From the NCBI GenBank assembly GCA_021786335.1, contig JAJYNM010000033.1, positions 1-16,640 on the forward strand: a DNA stretch of 16,640 nt, given 5' to 3'. The notes beneath the pieces are model-generated. The model was given only the letters and a program-made list of their open reading frames with translations. It was not told where the DNA came from and made no database searches. This document shows, piece after piece, positions 1 to 6,289 of the stretch (positions are counted from its first letter, which is position 1; the number at the start of each line of letters is the position of its first letter). The stretch is from an archaeon. Its GTDB lineage: Archaea; Thermoproteota; Nitrososphaeria; Nitrososphaerales; UBA183. Both the position numbers and the translations under genes were made by a program.

Positions 1-1
1 G

Positions 2-1204
2 GACAAGATACAGCTCTCTGCCCTGCACTTCATCGAGGAGCACATGAAGGGGCTGCACTACGACACGAAGACGAGCAACACCTCGCTGCTTTCGCTCCTT
101 TCCGTCCTGAAGCTGGACACGCTCGTCATCGACTTCTCAGGGTTGAACGACGGGGCCAAGGTCTTCTACGCCGAGCTCTTCCTCCGCCAGTTGTGGACCG
201 AGCTGAGGCAGGGGCAGAGGGAGAAGAAGCTCGTGGTCTCCGTGGACGAGGCCCACAGGCTGACGAACGGGACTTTCGGGCGCTACCACTCCATCATCCA
301 CGAGATCTCGAAGGAGATCAGGCTGTCAGGGGCGCTCTGGGTCTCGACCCAGAACTACTCAGACCTAGAGGACGGGATAAGGAACCAGTTCGAGACGCAG
401 TTCGTCTTCAGGACCACCTCCGAGAGGGACCTCGCCGCGCTGAAGGCGATAGACCCGATGGTCAGCTACACCGTCTCCGCTCTCCCTGACCATTACTTTG
501 TCGACGCGAAGGCGGTGGCGGGGAACGGGGTCTGGTACTTCTCCTATCACCCGAAGGTTGCTAGGATTGAGGGGAAGGAGATTCATTGGGTGGTAGAAGC
601 GGACGCCCCAAGGCACTACATCACCCAGAAACTGTCATCCGTGCGGGAGGTGAAGCTGGGTGCCATTATCGGCATGATCAGAGAGGCCCTGAAGAGCAGG
701 GTGTTCTACGCGAGCGAGATGGCGAGGGAGGTCTCGGAGAGGCTCGGCGTGAAAGAGGACGACGCGAAGCTCATGGTCAACGACTGCTGCAGGCGGCTAG
801 CCCAAGCAGGCGAGGTGAGGCGAATGAGGTTCGAGAGGGAGGACGGAACATCCGTTGTGTTGCATTATGCATCGCCGGAAGAAGGGCAGGCTGAGAGCAC
901 CCTGCACCAGTACCTCGTCTCCTTTGTAGCGAGACTTCTGAGAGATAGGGGAGTTCAAGTGGTCCATGTAGCCAACCCTTCAGAACCTCTGGCAGATATC
1001 GAGACAGGAGATGCACTTTACGAGATTGAAACAGGGTTGAAGAAGAGGACAGACGACTTGGAAGAGCGGATAGCCAGAACGAGAAAGCCCGTCGTCATCG
1101 CTGTGCCAAACTCGGACATTGCGGAGAGCGAGATGTACAGAAGGCTGCGCTCGGACACGGTCAAAGTCGTGACGGTAAGCGGGTTGATCGAGATGAACCG
1201 GTGA
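2..1204 (+). CDS. HerA/FtsK-like ATPase with C-terminal winged helix and nuclease-like domain (5' end missing)
   Basis: The reading frame is open from base 2 to a TGA at 1202-1204, so the N-terminus, including the Walker A loop, lies outside the window. Counting from the ATG at 44, residues 63-71 (LVVSVDEAH) are a hydrophobic strand ending in the Walker B Asp-Glu, and WVSTQNYSDL (99-108) is the usual sensor strand of HerA/VirB4-type hexameric DNA pumps; this family drives DNA translocation in end resection, conjugation or defence. Residues about 204-275 look like a winged helix. The C-terminal part (285-386) has a helix, an Asp at 318 and then ALYEIETG (324-331), an arrangement like PD-(D/E)XK nuclease folds but with Glu where the Lys is expected. 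ATPase identity is fairly sure; nuclease activity is inference. The direct neighbour downstream is non-coding, so partners are probably upstream of the window. Confidence 0.72.
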   Translation, partial: DKIQLSALHFIEEHMKGLHYDTKTSNTSLLSLLSVLKLDTLVIDFSGLNDGAKVFYAELFLRQLWTELRQGQREKKLVVSVDEAHRLTNGTFGRYHSIIHEISKEIRLSGALWVSTQNYSDLEDGIRNQFETQFVFRTTSERDLAALKAIDPMVSYTVSALPDHYFVDAKAVAGNGVWYFSYHPKVARIEGKEIHWVVEADAPRHYITQKLSSVREVKLGAIIGMIREALKSRVFYASEMAREVSERLGVKEDDAKLMVNDCCRRLAQAGEVRRMRFEREDGTSVVLHYASPEEGQAESTLHQYLVSFVARLLRDRGVQVVHVANPSEPLADIETGDALYEIETGLKKRTDDLEERIARTRKPVVIAVPNSDIAESEMYRRLRSDTVKVVTVSGLIEMNR

Positions 1205-1572
1205 ATGCAGAATCACTGGCAGGTGAAGCAGGTAGCTGACAAAGCTTACTTTCTCCTTTGGAAGTCTGTTCTGCAATTCTACGCTTCGACATAAGCGAAG
1301 TCTTGCTCGAAACACTCGTTCGGCCTTGTGAGGCAGGCTATCGATTCGTGTGGGTGGGATTCTACCACCTGGAGAATACAACCCTACTTGTTGGGGCACT
1401 CCCTCCATCCGCCGCGATTTCTGCTACGCTGGAGGTCAAGATGACTGGAAAGCCTCCAATCTGAAGGGGATAAGCGATGGGAGACGCCCTGCATTGGTGA
1501 TTTCCATCTCAATCGTCACGTGAAGGAGGGAAGAAAATCCTGACCGCTGATGATCATGGAATAACCATCGGC
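1205..1572. other. Intergenic stretch, possible GAF-domain remnant
   Basis: No convincing gene. A 68-codon frame (1258-1464, TTG start, plus strand) contains RFVWVGFYHLENTTLLVGA, which resembles the core strands of GAF sensor domains (aromatic-W-x-GFY followed by a hydrophobic L-x-L-G strand). It lacks both ends of such a domain, has no clear ribosome binding site, and may be chance or a decayed fragment. The segment ends just before the TATA box at 1573. Confidence 0.25.
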
Positions 1573-1602
1573 AATAAATAGTAGTAGTCGTAGTAGTAGT
1601 GG
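1573..1602 (+). promoter_or_regulatory. TATA box followed by (GTR)n trinucleotide tract
   Basis: AATAAATA (1573-1580) stands out in GC-rich DNA and fits an archaeal TATA box. It runs directly into seven GTA/GTC-type triplets (1581-1600) followed by GGCAG. Transcription would be expected to start about 25 nt after the box, near 1603-1606, so the repeat fills the TATA-to-start interval. The same layout recurs at 2327-2355 with two triplets fewer. The first plausible gene downstream is the Hfq/Sm-like gene at 1812, which implies a leader of about 200 nt. Confidence 0.55.
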
Positions 1603-1811
1603 CAGTGTGACTGCGTTGTCTCGGCAAGAGAAGGAGAAACAATGTACAGATTGAACGGGTTGGTGAGTCTGGTAGCGGGGACGGAGCGTTTCAACGAAGG
1701 AGTGCCGAGCCAGAGCACGAGTCAGTCGGCCGCAGAATGGCAGCGGGGGACTTGATGCCCAGGATTGTTCAGGAAGAGGGAGACGTGGCGGGAGGTAGGA
1801 AAAGTGAAGAG
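1603..1811 (+). other. Probable 5' leader of the first Hfq/Sm-like gene
   Basis: About 200 nt between the predicted start site and the ATG at 1812. In-frame earlier starts exist (ATG 1737, ATG 1755, GTG 1785), so part may be coding. A stem GCCGA/TCGGC (about 1703-1731) is visible. A GGAGGT at 1791-1796 lies 15 nt before the ATG at 1812, a somewhat long but usable spacing. A 37-codon frame from ATG 1642 shows no recognisable features. Confidence 0.35.
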
Positions 1812-2036
1812 ATGGAGCTCATTTCTCTCTGGAAGGACAAGCATGTCGTCGTGAGGCTGCGGAGCGGGCGAGTTCTCGAGGGCCTCCTGAAAGCGAATGG
1901 GAGGAACGAGCTATTGCTGCAGGTCGGCAGCGCAAGCGTGATAGTTTTCAAGGGGGCGGTGGACACTATGAGTGCGCAGAATGCCGGACAGGGCCAAGAG
2001 CTCGCCCGGAAGAATCTCACCGGGCCCATTCCGTAG
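1812..2036 (+). CDS. Hfq/Sm-like RNA-binding protein (copy 1)
   Basis: A small (74 aa) protein with one Sm-type fold: a short helix (MELISLWKD), then strands HVVVRLRSGRVLEGLLKANG, ELLLQVG and SVIVFKGAVDTM. The G-x-V/L...G-x-L spacing is the Sm1 signature, and IVFKGAVDT sits where bacterial and archaeal Hfq have the YKHAIST motif. Such proteins form rings that bind U- or A-rich RNA; the RNA partner here is unknown. It shares about half its residues over the 39-residue core with the copy at 6059-6289. The frame is open upstream to ATG 1737 (25 extra residues of low complexity); the ATG at 1812 is chosen because the paralogue begins at the equivalent place and GGAGGT precedes it. The C-terminal 20 residues look disordered. 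The ribbon-helix-helix gene follows 54 nt later. Confidence 0.65.
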   Translation: MELISLWKDKHVVVRLRSGRVLEGLLKANGRNELLLQVGSASVIVFKGAVDTMSAQNAGQGQELARKNLTGPIP

Positions 2037-2090
2037 ATGCATGGCGCCCAGATCGTTGGTCAGGAAAGATATGACTGAGGAACGGGAACA

Positions 2091-2330
2091 ATGACGGCCA
2101 GCAGCGCATCATCGAGGAAGGTTCGTACAGGGGTGTCCTTCGACCACAACGTGATTCGTGAGCTAGATGGCGCCGTCGAGAGCTCAACGGAGCTGGCCGT
2201 GAACAGGAGCGAGATCGTCAACGCAATCGTGTCGTCGTTCTTCGCGGATGGGCCAAGCGTGGATAGCGTGTCGGACCTCATCAAGAAGGAGAGGCACGAG
2301 AGACACCTTCGCTACCCGCACCGCTCTTAA
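2091..2330 (+). CDS. Ribbon-helix-helix DNA-binding protein
   Basis: A 79-aa protein whose centre fits the Arc/MetJ/CopG ribbon-helix-helix fold: a single strand KVRTGVSFDHNV (about residues 10-21), helix 1 (VIRELDGAVESSTELA) and, after the NRSEIV turn, helix 2 (SEIVNAIVSSFF). The NRSEIV turn is characteristic of the family, which binds operator DNA as dimers of dimers. The ATG at 2091 is preceded by GAGGAA. The basic C-terminal tail (KKERHERHLRYPHRS) could add DNA contacts. No toxin-like partner follows; the next gene encodes a secreted protein with its own promoter. The stop codon at 2328-2330 lies inside the TATA box of that promoter. It may regulate itself or its neighbours; the target is not known. 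Confidence 0.72.
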   Translation: MTASSASSRKVRTGVSFDHNVIRELDGAVESSTELAVNRSEIVNAIVSSFFADGPSVDSVSDLIKKERHERHLRYPHRS

Positions 2331-2359
2331 ATAGTGGTGGTGGTAGTGGCAGCAAATCC
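2327..2359 (+). promoter_or_regulatory. TATA box with (GTR)n tract, leaderless start at 2360
   Basis: TTAAATA (2327-2333) is followed by GTGGTGGTGGTAGT and GGCAG, then CAAATCC and the ATG at 2360. The box lies 26 nt before the ATG and no Shine-Dalgarno sequence is present, so the mRNA is probably leaderless. After aligning AAATA and GGCAG, this promoter is the same design as 1573-1605 but six bases shorter in the repeat. The box overlaps the stop codon of the preceding gene. Confidence 0.6.
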
Positions 2360-2851
2360 ATGCTGAGACGAGCGCCAAAGAAGAGCACTCTGTTTGGGGG
2401 CGCGCTTCTGCTGGTTGTGCTGTTCGCCTTAGCACCGGCTGCGGTCGCATCGGGCAAGAATTCTCCGGTCGCCCAAGAGTTCTCCGTTTCTCTGCAGCCC
2501 TACAACACGGCGCTCACCCCTCAAGGTTACCTGTTTGGCAGCGGCACGTGGTCCGGAACCATAAACCCAGCATCCACGCAGATGAACTACATTGTGACGC
2601 TCATTGGCGCCATGCCCAACACCCAATACATCGCAAAAGTCTCGTTCTTCAACTCGACGGGCGGCGTCTTCGCTCGGTCCTACGGCCTCATGACAACCGA
2701 CGGTCAAGGGGACGCGGTGTTTGCTGCCAAGTCTCAAATCTTCGCAGGCACCGTTCAGATAGCGCTCGGCCTAAGCGACAAGACCAACTTCAGCCCGCCC
2801 TTGCAGGTTCTAATCTCTGACCCCGTCATCGGCAGCGATGCTCCGACTTGA
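2360..2851 (+). CDS. Secreted protein of unknown function
   Basis: A 163-aa protein with a clear export signal: a basic start (MLRRAPKK), a hydrophobic core (GGALLLVVLFALAPAAVA, about residues 13-30) and a likely signal peptidase site after AVAS. The mature part is rich in strands with polar small residues (SGTWSGTINPASTQMNY, LIGAMPNTQY) and reads like a small extracellular beta-sandwich; no known family was recognised. There is no C-terminal anchor. It probably starts leaderless from the TATA box at 2327. The last 14 nt overlap the possible ATG of the zinc-ribbon gene. Confidence 0.65.
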   Translation: MLRRAPKKSTLFGGALLLVVLFALAPAAVASGKNSPVAQEFSVSLQPYNTALTPQGYLFGSGTWSGTINPASTQMNYIVTLIGAMPNTQYIAKVSFFNSTGGVFARSYGLMTTDGQGDAVFAAKSQIFAGTVQIALGLSDKTNFSPPLQVLISDPVIGSDAPT

Positions 2852-3107
2852 TCCGCGACCCGACGCCGCCGGTGCGCTAGGACCGAAGGAGCAGGCGCTC
2901 TTGAGCCAGTCGTATGGGGCGAGGCAACAGAAGTCCTCGAAGGCGCCCGTGTGGCAGCCGTTGCCCGAGCGAAGACTCAGGTGCCACAAGTGCGGCTACG
3001 AGTGGGACACCCGGTCGAAGCTAAAGTACGTGACCTGCCCCAGTTGTCACTACAAAATCGACTCTTCGAAGTGCGTGGTGGCAAAGGTGCCGAGGGAGAG
3101 CCCATGA
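2838..3107 (+). CDS. Small zinc-ribbon protein
   Basis: An 89-aa protein with one four-cysteine zinc ribbon in its C-terminal half: CHKCGYEWDTRSKLKYVTC followed by PSC, i.e. two CxxC knuckles 16 residues apart with an aromatic YEW between them, as in rubredoxin-like and transcription-factor-type ribbons. Such small ribbons bind DNA, RNA or protein; the role here is unknown. The ATG at 2838 overlaps the previous gene and has no good ribosome binding site. A TTG at 2901 with AAGGAG nine nt upstream is an alternative start that gives 68 aa and keeps the whole ribbon. The ribbon is sure, the start is not. Confidence 0.62.
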   Translation: MLRLDPRPDAAGALGPKEQALLSQSYGARQQKSSKAPVWQPLPERRLRCHKCGYEWDTRSKLKYVTCPSCHYKIDSSKCVVAKVPRESP

Positions 3108-3230
3108 CGATCGACTTGTCCTCGACGCATCCGGGCTCGGCTCCCCTCGTGCACCGGCAGTGGGGTTGGTCCGTAGACGAAGACGTCACCACCACAGCTC
3201 TTCGCGAAGGTGCTCGGCGCGACCCGTCCA

Positions 3231-3236
3231 GGAGGT
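3231..3236 (+). promoter_or_regulatory. Ribosome binding site that sets the TTG start at 3246
   Basis: GGAGGT lies nine nt before TTG 3246. The longer frame from GTG 3210 has only a weak GAAGG just before it, so this strong site favours the TTG. Confidence 0.5.
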
Positions 3237-3245
3237 AGAGAGGCA

Positions 3246-4343
3246 TTGCGCGACGATTTTCTGGTCAGGCTCGTCTCGGCGTATGGACCCAGGAACCTGT
3301 CAAAAATCGCTCGTAGGCTGGGGGTTTCGAGGGAGACGGTAGTGCGCGCCTATGCCAGACTCGGAGCTGAAGGGCTCGGACCAAGGCCAAACATTCGCAT
3401 GGAGAAGCTGGGACTCGGAAGGTTCATGGCGTTTGCGAAACCAGGCAGGGAAGGCCGTCAGCAGCAACTGGATTCGCTCTTCAATCTGATGGGAGATTAC
3501 GCATATCTCGAGCATTATCAGAAACTCGACCCGTACAACGTCTACCTGCTGATTTTCACCATTCCGCCAGAATTGTTGCCGCGGCTCGGCGACTTCCTGA
3601 ACATGGCAGAGGACGGCTCCATCCTCCATGCCGGCAGACCCGTCCCTCTGAGCTGGGTGAGGTATCATTCGATCAGGGCGCCCTGGAAGAACGTCGGATC
3701 CTTGGAGCAGGTCACCTCCGGACCGCTGACCTACGTCCCCGAAGGCGAGACGGAGATTGGACGGCCAAAGCTTGATTATGGGGAACTGCTGGTTCTGTCT
3801 GCCCTGCAAGCAGGGCCCAACGCAAACCTAGCGGGCCTTGTCAAGACGGTGACGAAGTGGGCGGAGAATGGCTACGAGGGACCGAAGGACTGTGTTTCTG
3901 ACCCGAGTTACGACTGGAACCGCAGGCTGAGGGGAGCGATGAGGTTCGTGGACTCGTTCCCCATGCACCTGTCGAGGGGAGAGCCTGACCTCACCCGGAG
4001 AAAGAGACACCACTGGGCGTCCTTCACGCTCTGGTGGGAAGGGCTCGGCAGAAACGAGATCACGCGTTCGGCCATGGCTTCGACGTCCATACCCTACCTC
4101 AGGACAGACGGCGCCAGCGTCGAATCAGGGTCCTACTTCTCGATCTTCTCTGCGCCTTCAGGGCTAATCCCAGGCTACCTGGATTTTCTGAGCCATAACG
4201 CGCCCGAGGGGATGAACGTCGCCTTCCCGTCGCTCTTTTCCAACTTCTCGCTCCCCTTCCCATCTTTTTCGCTCGAAGAGGGTCACTGGACATGGCAAAA
4301 AGAGAGGACACAGAGCCTCCTCACCACGCTCCAGACGGCGTAG
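3246..4343 (+). CDS. Lrp/AsnC-like helix-turn-helix regulator, two-module
   Basis: Residues about 10-40 (LVSAYGPRNLSKIARRLGVSRETVVRAYARLG) form a helix-turn-helix of the kind found in archaeal Lrp-like and related regulators: a short helix, GVSRETV recognition helix and a following helix. The remaining ~320 residues contain two similar alpha/beta stretches (about 60-160 and 190-340) with strands such as NVYLLIFTIPPELL that resemble ligand-binding RAM-type modules, though the match is loose. No membrane segment or enzyme motif is seen. The stop overlaps the next gene by 52 nt, so the two are translated from one mRNA, and the next protein has the same layout minus the helix-turn-helix. The start at TTG 3246 is chosen on its GGAGGT; GTG 3210 would add 12 residues. 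Confidence 0.55.
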   Translation: MRDDFLVRLVSAYGPRNLSKIARRLGVSRETVVRAYARLGAEGLGPRPNIRMEKLGLGRFMAFAKPGREGRQQQLDSLFNLMGDYAYLEHYQKLDPYNVYLLIFTIPPELLPRLGDFLNMAEDGSILHAGRPVPLSWVRYHSIRAPWKNVGSLEQVTSGPLTYVPEGETEIGRPKLDYGELLVLSALQAGPNANLAGLVKTVTKWAENGYEGPKDCVSDPSYDWNRRLRGAMRFVDSFPMHLSRGEPDLTRRKRHHWASFTLWWEGLGRNEITRSAMASTSIPYLRTDGASVESGSYFSIFSAPSGLIPGYLDFLSHNAPEGMNVAFPSLFSNFSLPFPSFSLEEGHWTWQKERTQSLLTTLQTA

Positions 4344-5281
4344 CCGCCGCGGAACACCTCCGCGGCGCGGGGTGGTGGGGAATCGACGAGAAGGACAGAA
4401 GGGCGCTCGCCCCGCTGGTCGGGTCGGGCCTGAGCGTCGGCGTGAACCTGAACTTCGGCATGCTCGGTCTTAAACCGGCCCTTGTCCTTGCGCGCGTCAG
4501 GGGAAGAGAGAACCTATGGGACGTGGCCGGGGAGGGTTCCTTCGCCGTCAGGTCGTACCGTTCGTCGTCTCTGCATGACGTGATGTTGGCCGCGCCGCCG
4601 GTCGGCATCGCCGCGTACAGGGCTTATTGGCACTCGAAGCAGAAAGACGGAACCATGGACGCGATCTCCGTCAGGCCGCTCGAGGACATCCGCCTCCTGA
4701 CGGCCCAGATTCCATTCTTCAACGAGGAGAGGCGGTCGTTCGATTTCGCCTGGGACAGCCTCCCCCGTCGGGCGTTTGATGAACCCGAGGGAAAAGAGAG
4801 GCAGGCTCTGCTCCGCGGGGACGTCATCCTCGCCCTGAACGAGATTATGAAGAACCCCACGGCAGAGAGCTTGAAGGACATCTCCGGCGCGACCGGCGTC
4901 GGGCCGAAAGGGCGCTCCGAAGCGACCAGGCTCGTCCGCGAATTTCCTATCGGCTGGGGCTTTCATGGGCCGGGGGCAGGACAGGCCGGGCTCATCGTCT
5001 ATTACCACTCCCTCCGGGAAGACGCCTTTGGGGCCATCAGGGCCTCGATCAGGAACGTCCCCTACGCTGCCCTGGAGGCCTGGGGGAAGGACTCCGACGG
5101 CTTCGTCTATTTTGCAGAACTGGTGGTTCCGGCAGAGGCTCTGGCGGAGACGGTCGAGTACGTAGGGAGGGTGAGCTCCGTCTGCGGCGACTCCTTTTCG
5201 AGCGGCTTCTATGAAACTTCGCAGCTCCAGAGCTATCCGCTTTCCCGCAAGATCGCCGACGGGGACAGCTCAAGCCGCTGA
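4292..5281 (+). CDS. Regulator-like protein related to its upstream neighbour, without helix-turn-helix
   Basis: A 329-aa protein starting 52 nt inside the previous gene. Its first third can be laid beside the upstream protein from just after the helix-turn-helix: both have a segment of the type G-L-(N)-x-x-LGL followed by a hydrophobic strand (ALVLARV here, RFMAFAK there), a region of about 60 residues and an Arg-Pro/Leu segment, and both end in a second alpha/beta module (FVYFAELVVPAEAL here). The N-terminus (MAKREDTEPPHHAPDG...) is polar and has no DNA-binding helix pair, although the short stretch SLKDISGATGVGPKGRSEATRLV (about 195-217) could be an internal degenerate helix-turn-helix. 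It may pair with the upstream protein as a hetero-oligomer and sense a ligand. Function unknown; the homology is read by eye. Confidence 0.5.
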   Translation: MAKREDTEPPHHAPDGVAAAEHLRGAGWWGIDEKDRRALAPLVGSGLSVGVNLNFGMLGLKPALVLARVRGRENLWDVAGEGSFAVRSYRSSSLHDVMLAAPPVGIAAYRAYWHSKQKDGTMDAISVRPLEDIRLLTAQIPFFNEERRSFDFAWDSLPRRAFDEPEGKERQALLRGDVILALNEIMKNPTAESLKDISGATGVGPKGRSEATRLVREFPIGWGFHGPGAGQAGLIVYYHSLREDAFGAIRASIRNVPYAALEAWGKDSDGFVYFAELVVPAEALAETVEYVGRVSSVCGDSFSSGFYETSQLQSYPLSRKIADGDSSSR

Positions 5282-5646
5282 CCGGGAGCGCATCTCCTCC
5301 CGACTGGACCCGTTCTCGTGCTCACCGTGGACGAACGCTCCTCGACGAGGGCGGTCGTGGCCACCTGCACATTGAATGCACCTGTCATCTCCGACACCGT
5401 CCTCTTCCGCCGCGGGGGGCCGTTCCTCAAATCGGCCGACGGCCCGGTCTCCTCTCCGTGCGTTCGCCGCCGCGTCGTCAGCGGCACCCTGGATTCAGAC
5501 GAGCACGACCGAGACGCTGCGACGCGGACTCGAACTAACCGAATACGCCGTAGGAAACGTTGCATCACCCGCCACCGGCGATGGCCGAATCGAGAGGGTA
5601 GCATCCGGTCTTGTTGACTGCTTTGCCGAAGTCGGTTGGCAAAGCG
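5282..5646. other. Intergenic stretch with no recognised gene
   Basis: Several overlapping frames are open on both strands because of the high G+C content (for example plus 5376-5687 and minus 5604-5233), but none has a recognisable motif, a good start site or a plausible amino-acid make-up. A sequence GGACTCGAAC (about 5526-5535) recalls a tRNA T-arm but no stem forms around it. Confidence 0.4.
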
Positions 5647-5712
5647 TTAATAGCAAAAGACGTGGAACCCCGGCCGAACTCTACTGACTACTACCACCAC
5701 CGCTACTACTAC
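5647..5712 (+). promoter_or_regulatory. TATA box plus 28-nt repeated motif and (YAC)n tract (copy 1)
   Basis: TTAATAG (5647-5653) fits a TATA box. After a 19-nt spacer comes a 28-nt motif (5673-5700) beginning GCCGAACTCTACTGAC and ending ACTACTACCACCAC, followed by CGCTACTACTACG. Transcription would begin near 5673, i.e. at the motif's first base. The same TATA box and motif, 26 of 28 bases identical with an 18-nt spacer, recur at 11160-11212. The tract is the complement of the GTR repeats at 1581 and 2334. It leads into the second Hfq/Sm-like gene operon. Confidence 0.55.
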
Positions 5713-6058
5713 GACTGGGCGGGCTGGGCCACGGGCCCTTGTTTGGAATCTCGTGATTCGAGGTCTGCATGTGGGACGATTGCGCGGGACAGTCGCGCAC
5801 CCGACGAGAACGGGGGGTGCGTTTTCCAACGCGCTGGGGGCTTTGGACGCGCGCGAGGGGCAGAAACGAGATAGTGCCCCGGCAGGTGGTCCTGGTCGAC
5901 GGAATTGCGTTGACACTTCCGCATTTTCGCAATCGTCTGGAATCGTGCAAACAGCCACGCGAAGGAGATCTTCGAGTTCGGCGCCTGAAGTAGGGAATGG
6001 AAGGAGGGGCCAAGCTGCCCACGACTCGAACTCGAGGGCGAGGGGAGAAGTGACGGAC
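5713..6058 (+). other. Long probable 5' leader of the Sm-like operon
   Basis: Nearly 350 nt between the repeated motif and the ATG at 6059. A frame is open from 5753 but its amino-acid content (Arg, Ser and Gly runs) does not look like protein. Perfect short hairpins are present: GAATC-TCGT-GATTC near 5746-5759 and CGAAG-GAGAT-CTTCG near 5960-5974. The region may be structured RNA. GAGGGGAGAA lies just before the start. Confidence 0.4.
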
Positions 6059-6289
6059 ATGCTCTCCTCCAAGAAGAGCTCTCGGGTGGCAGTGAGGATG
6101 AGGAGCGGTCAGACGCTCAAGGGACTGCTGAGGAGCGTCGGGAGGGACGAGCTGGTCCTCGATGTCGATGGCGTGCAGCTGATAGTCTTCAGGCAGGCGG
6201 TCGAGGTGGTGCAGGTGCTCGCGCGGGCACGAGGAGAGGGACGTGGACGGCATCGTGGCGTGTCGGCGGCGGGGGCTCCTCCCCCATGA
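6059..6289 (+). CDS. Hfq/Sm-like RNA-binding protein (copy 2)
   Basis: A 76-aa protein: a basic N-terminus (MLSSKKSS), an Sm-type barrel (RVAVRMRSGQTLKGLLRSVG, ELVLDVDG, QLIVFRQAVEVVQV) and an Arg/Gly-rich tail (ARARGEGRGRHRG) that could bind RNA. RSG...GLL...GR.EL.L.V...IVF..AV is shared with the copy at 1812-2036, 19 of 39 core positions. The IVFRQAVEV strand replaces the YKHAIST of Hfq, so the RNA contacts may differ. It is the first gene of the five-gene operon; its TGA overlaps the ATG of the next gene (ATGA). The ATG at 6059 is chosen by comparison with the other copy; a GTG at 6050 close behind GAGGGGAGAA is possible. RNA binding is inferred from the family. Confidence 0.65.
   Translation: MLSSKKSSRVAVRMRSGQTLKGLLRSVGRDELVLDVDGVQLIVFRQAVEVVQVLARARGEGRGRHRGVSAAGAPPP

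Noticed and set aside
1541..1556. CTGA followed by GCTGATGA, like adjacent D' and C' boxes of a C/D guide RNA
   Set aside because: No matching terminal C and D boxes at the right distances; likely chance.
1642..1755. Small 37-codon frame in the leader of the first Sm-like gene
   Set aside because: No recognisable features and no conserved counterpart in the second leader; cannot be supported as a gene.
5526..5535. GGACTCGAAC resembling a tRNA T-arm on the minus strand
   Set aside because: The bases flanking the loop do not pair and no acceptor, D or anticodon stem can be drawn around it.
5753..6058. Upstream extension of the second Sm-like frame
   Set aside because: The 102 residues are low-complexity Arg/Ser/Gly, have no counterpart in the paralogue, and the better start with a ribosome binding site is 6059.
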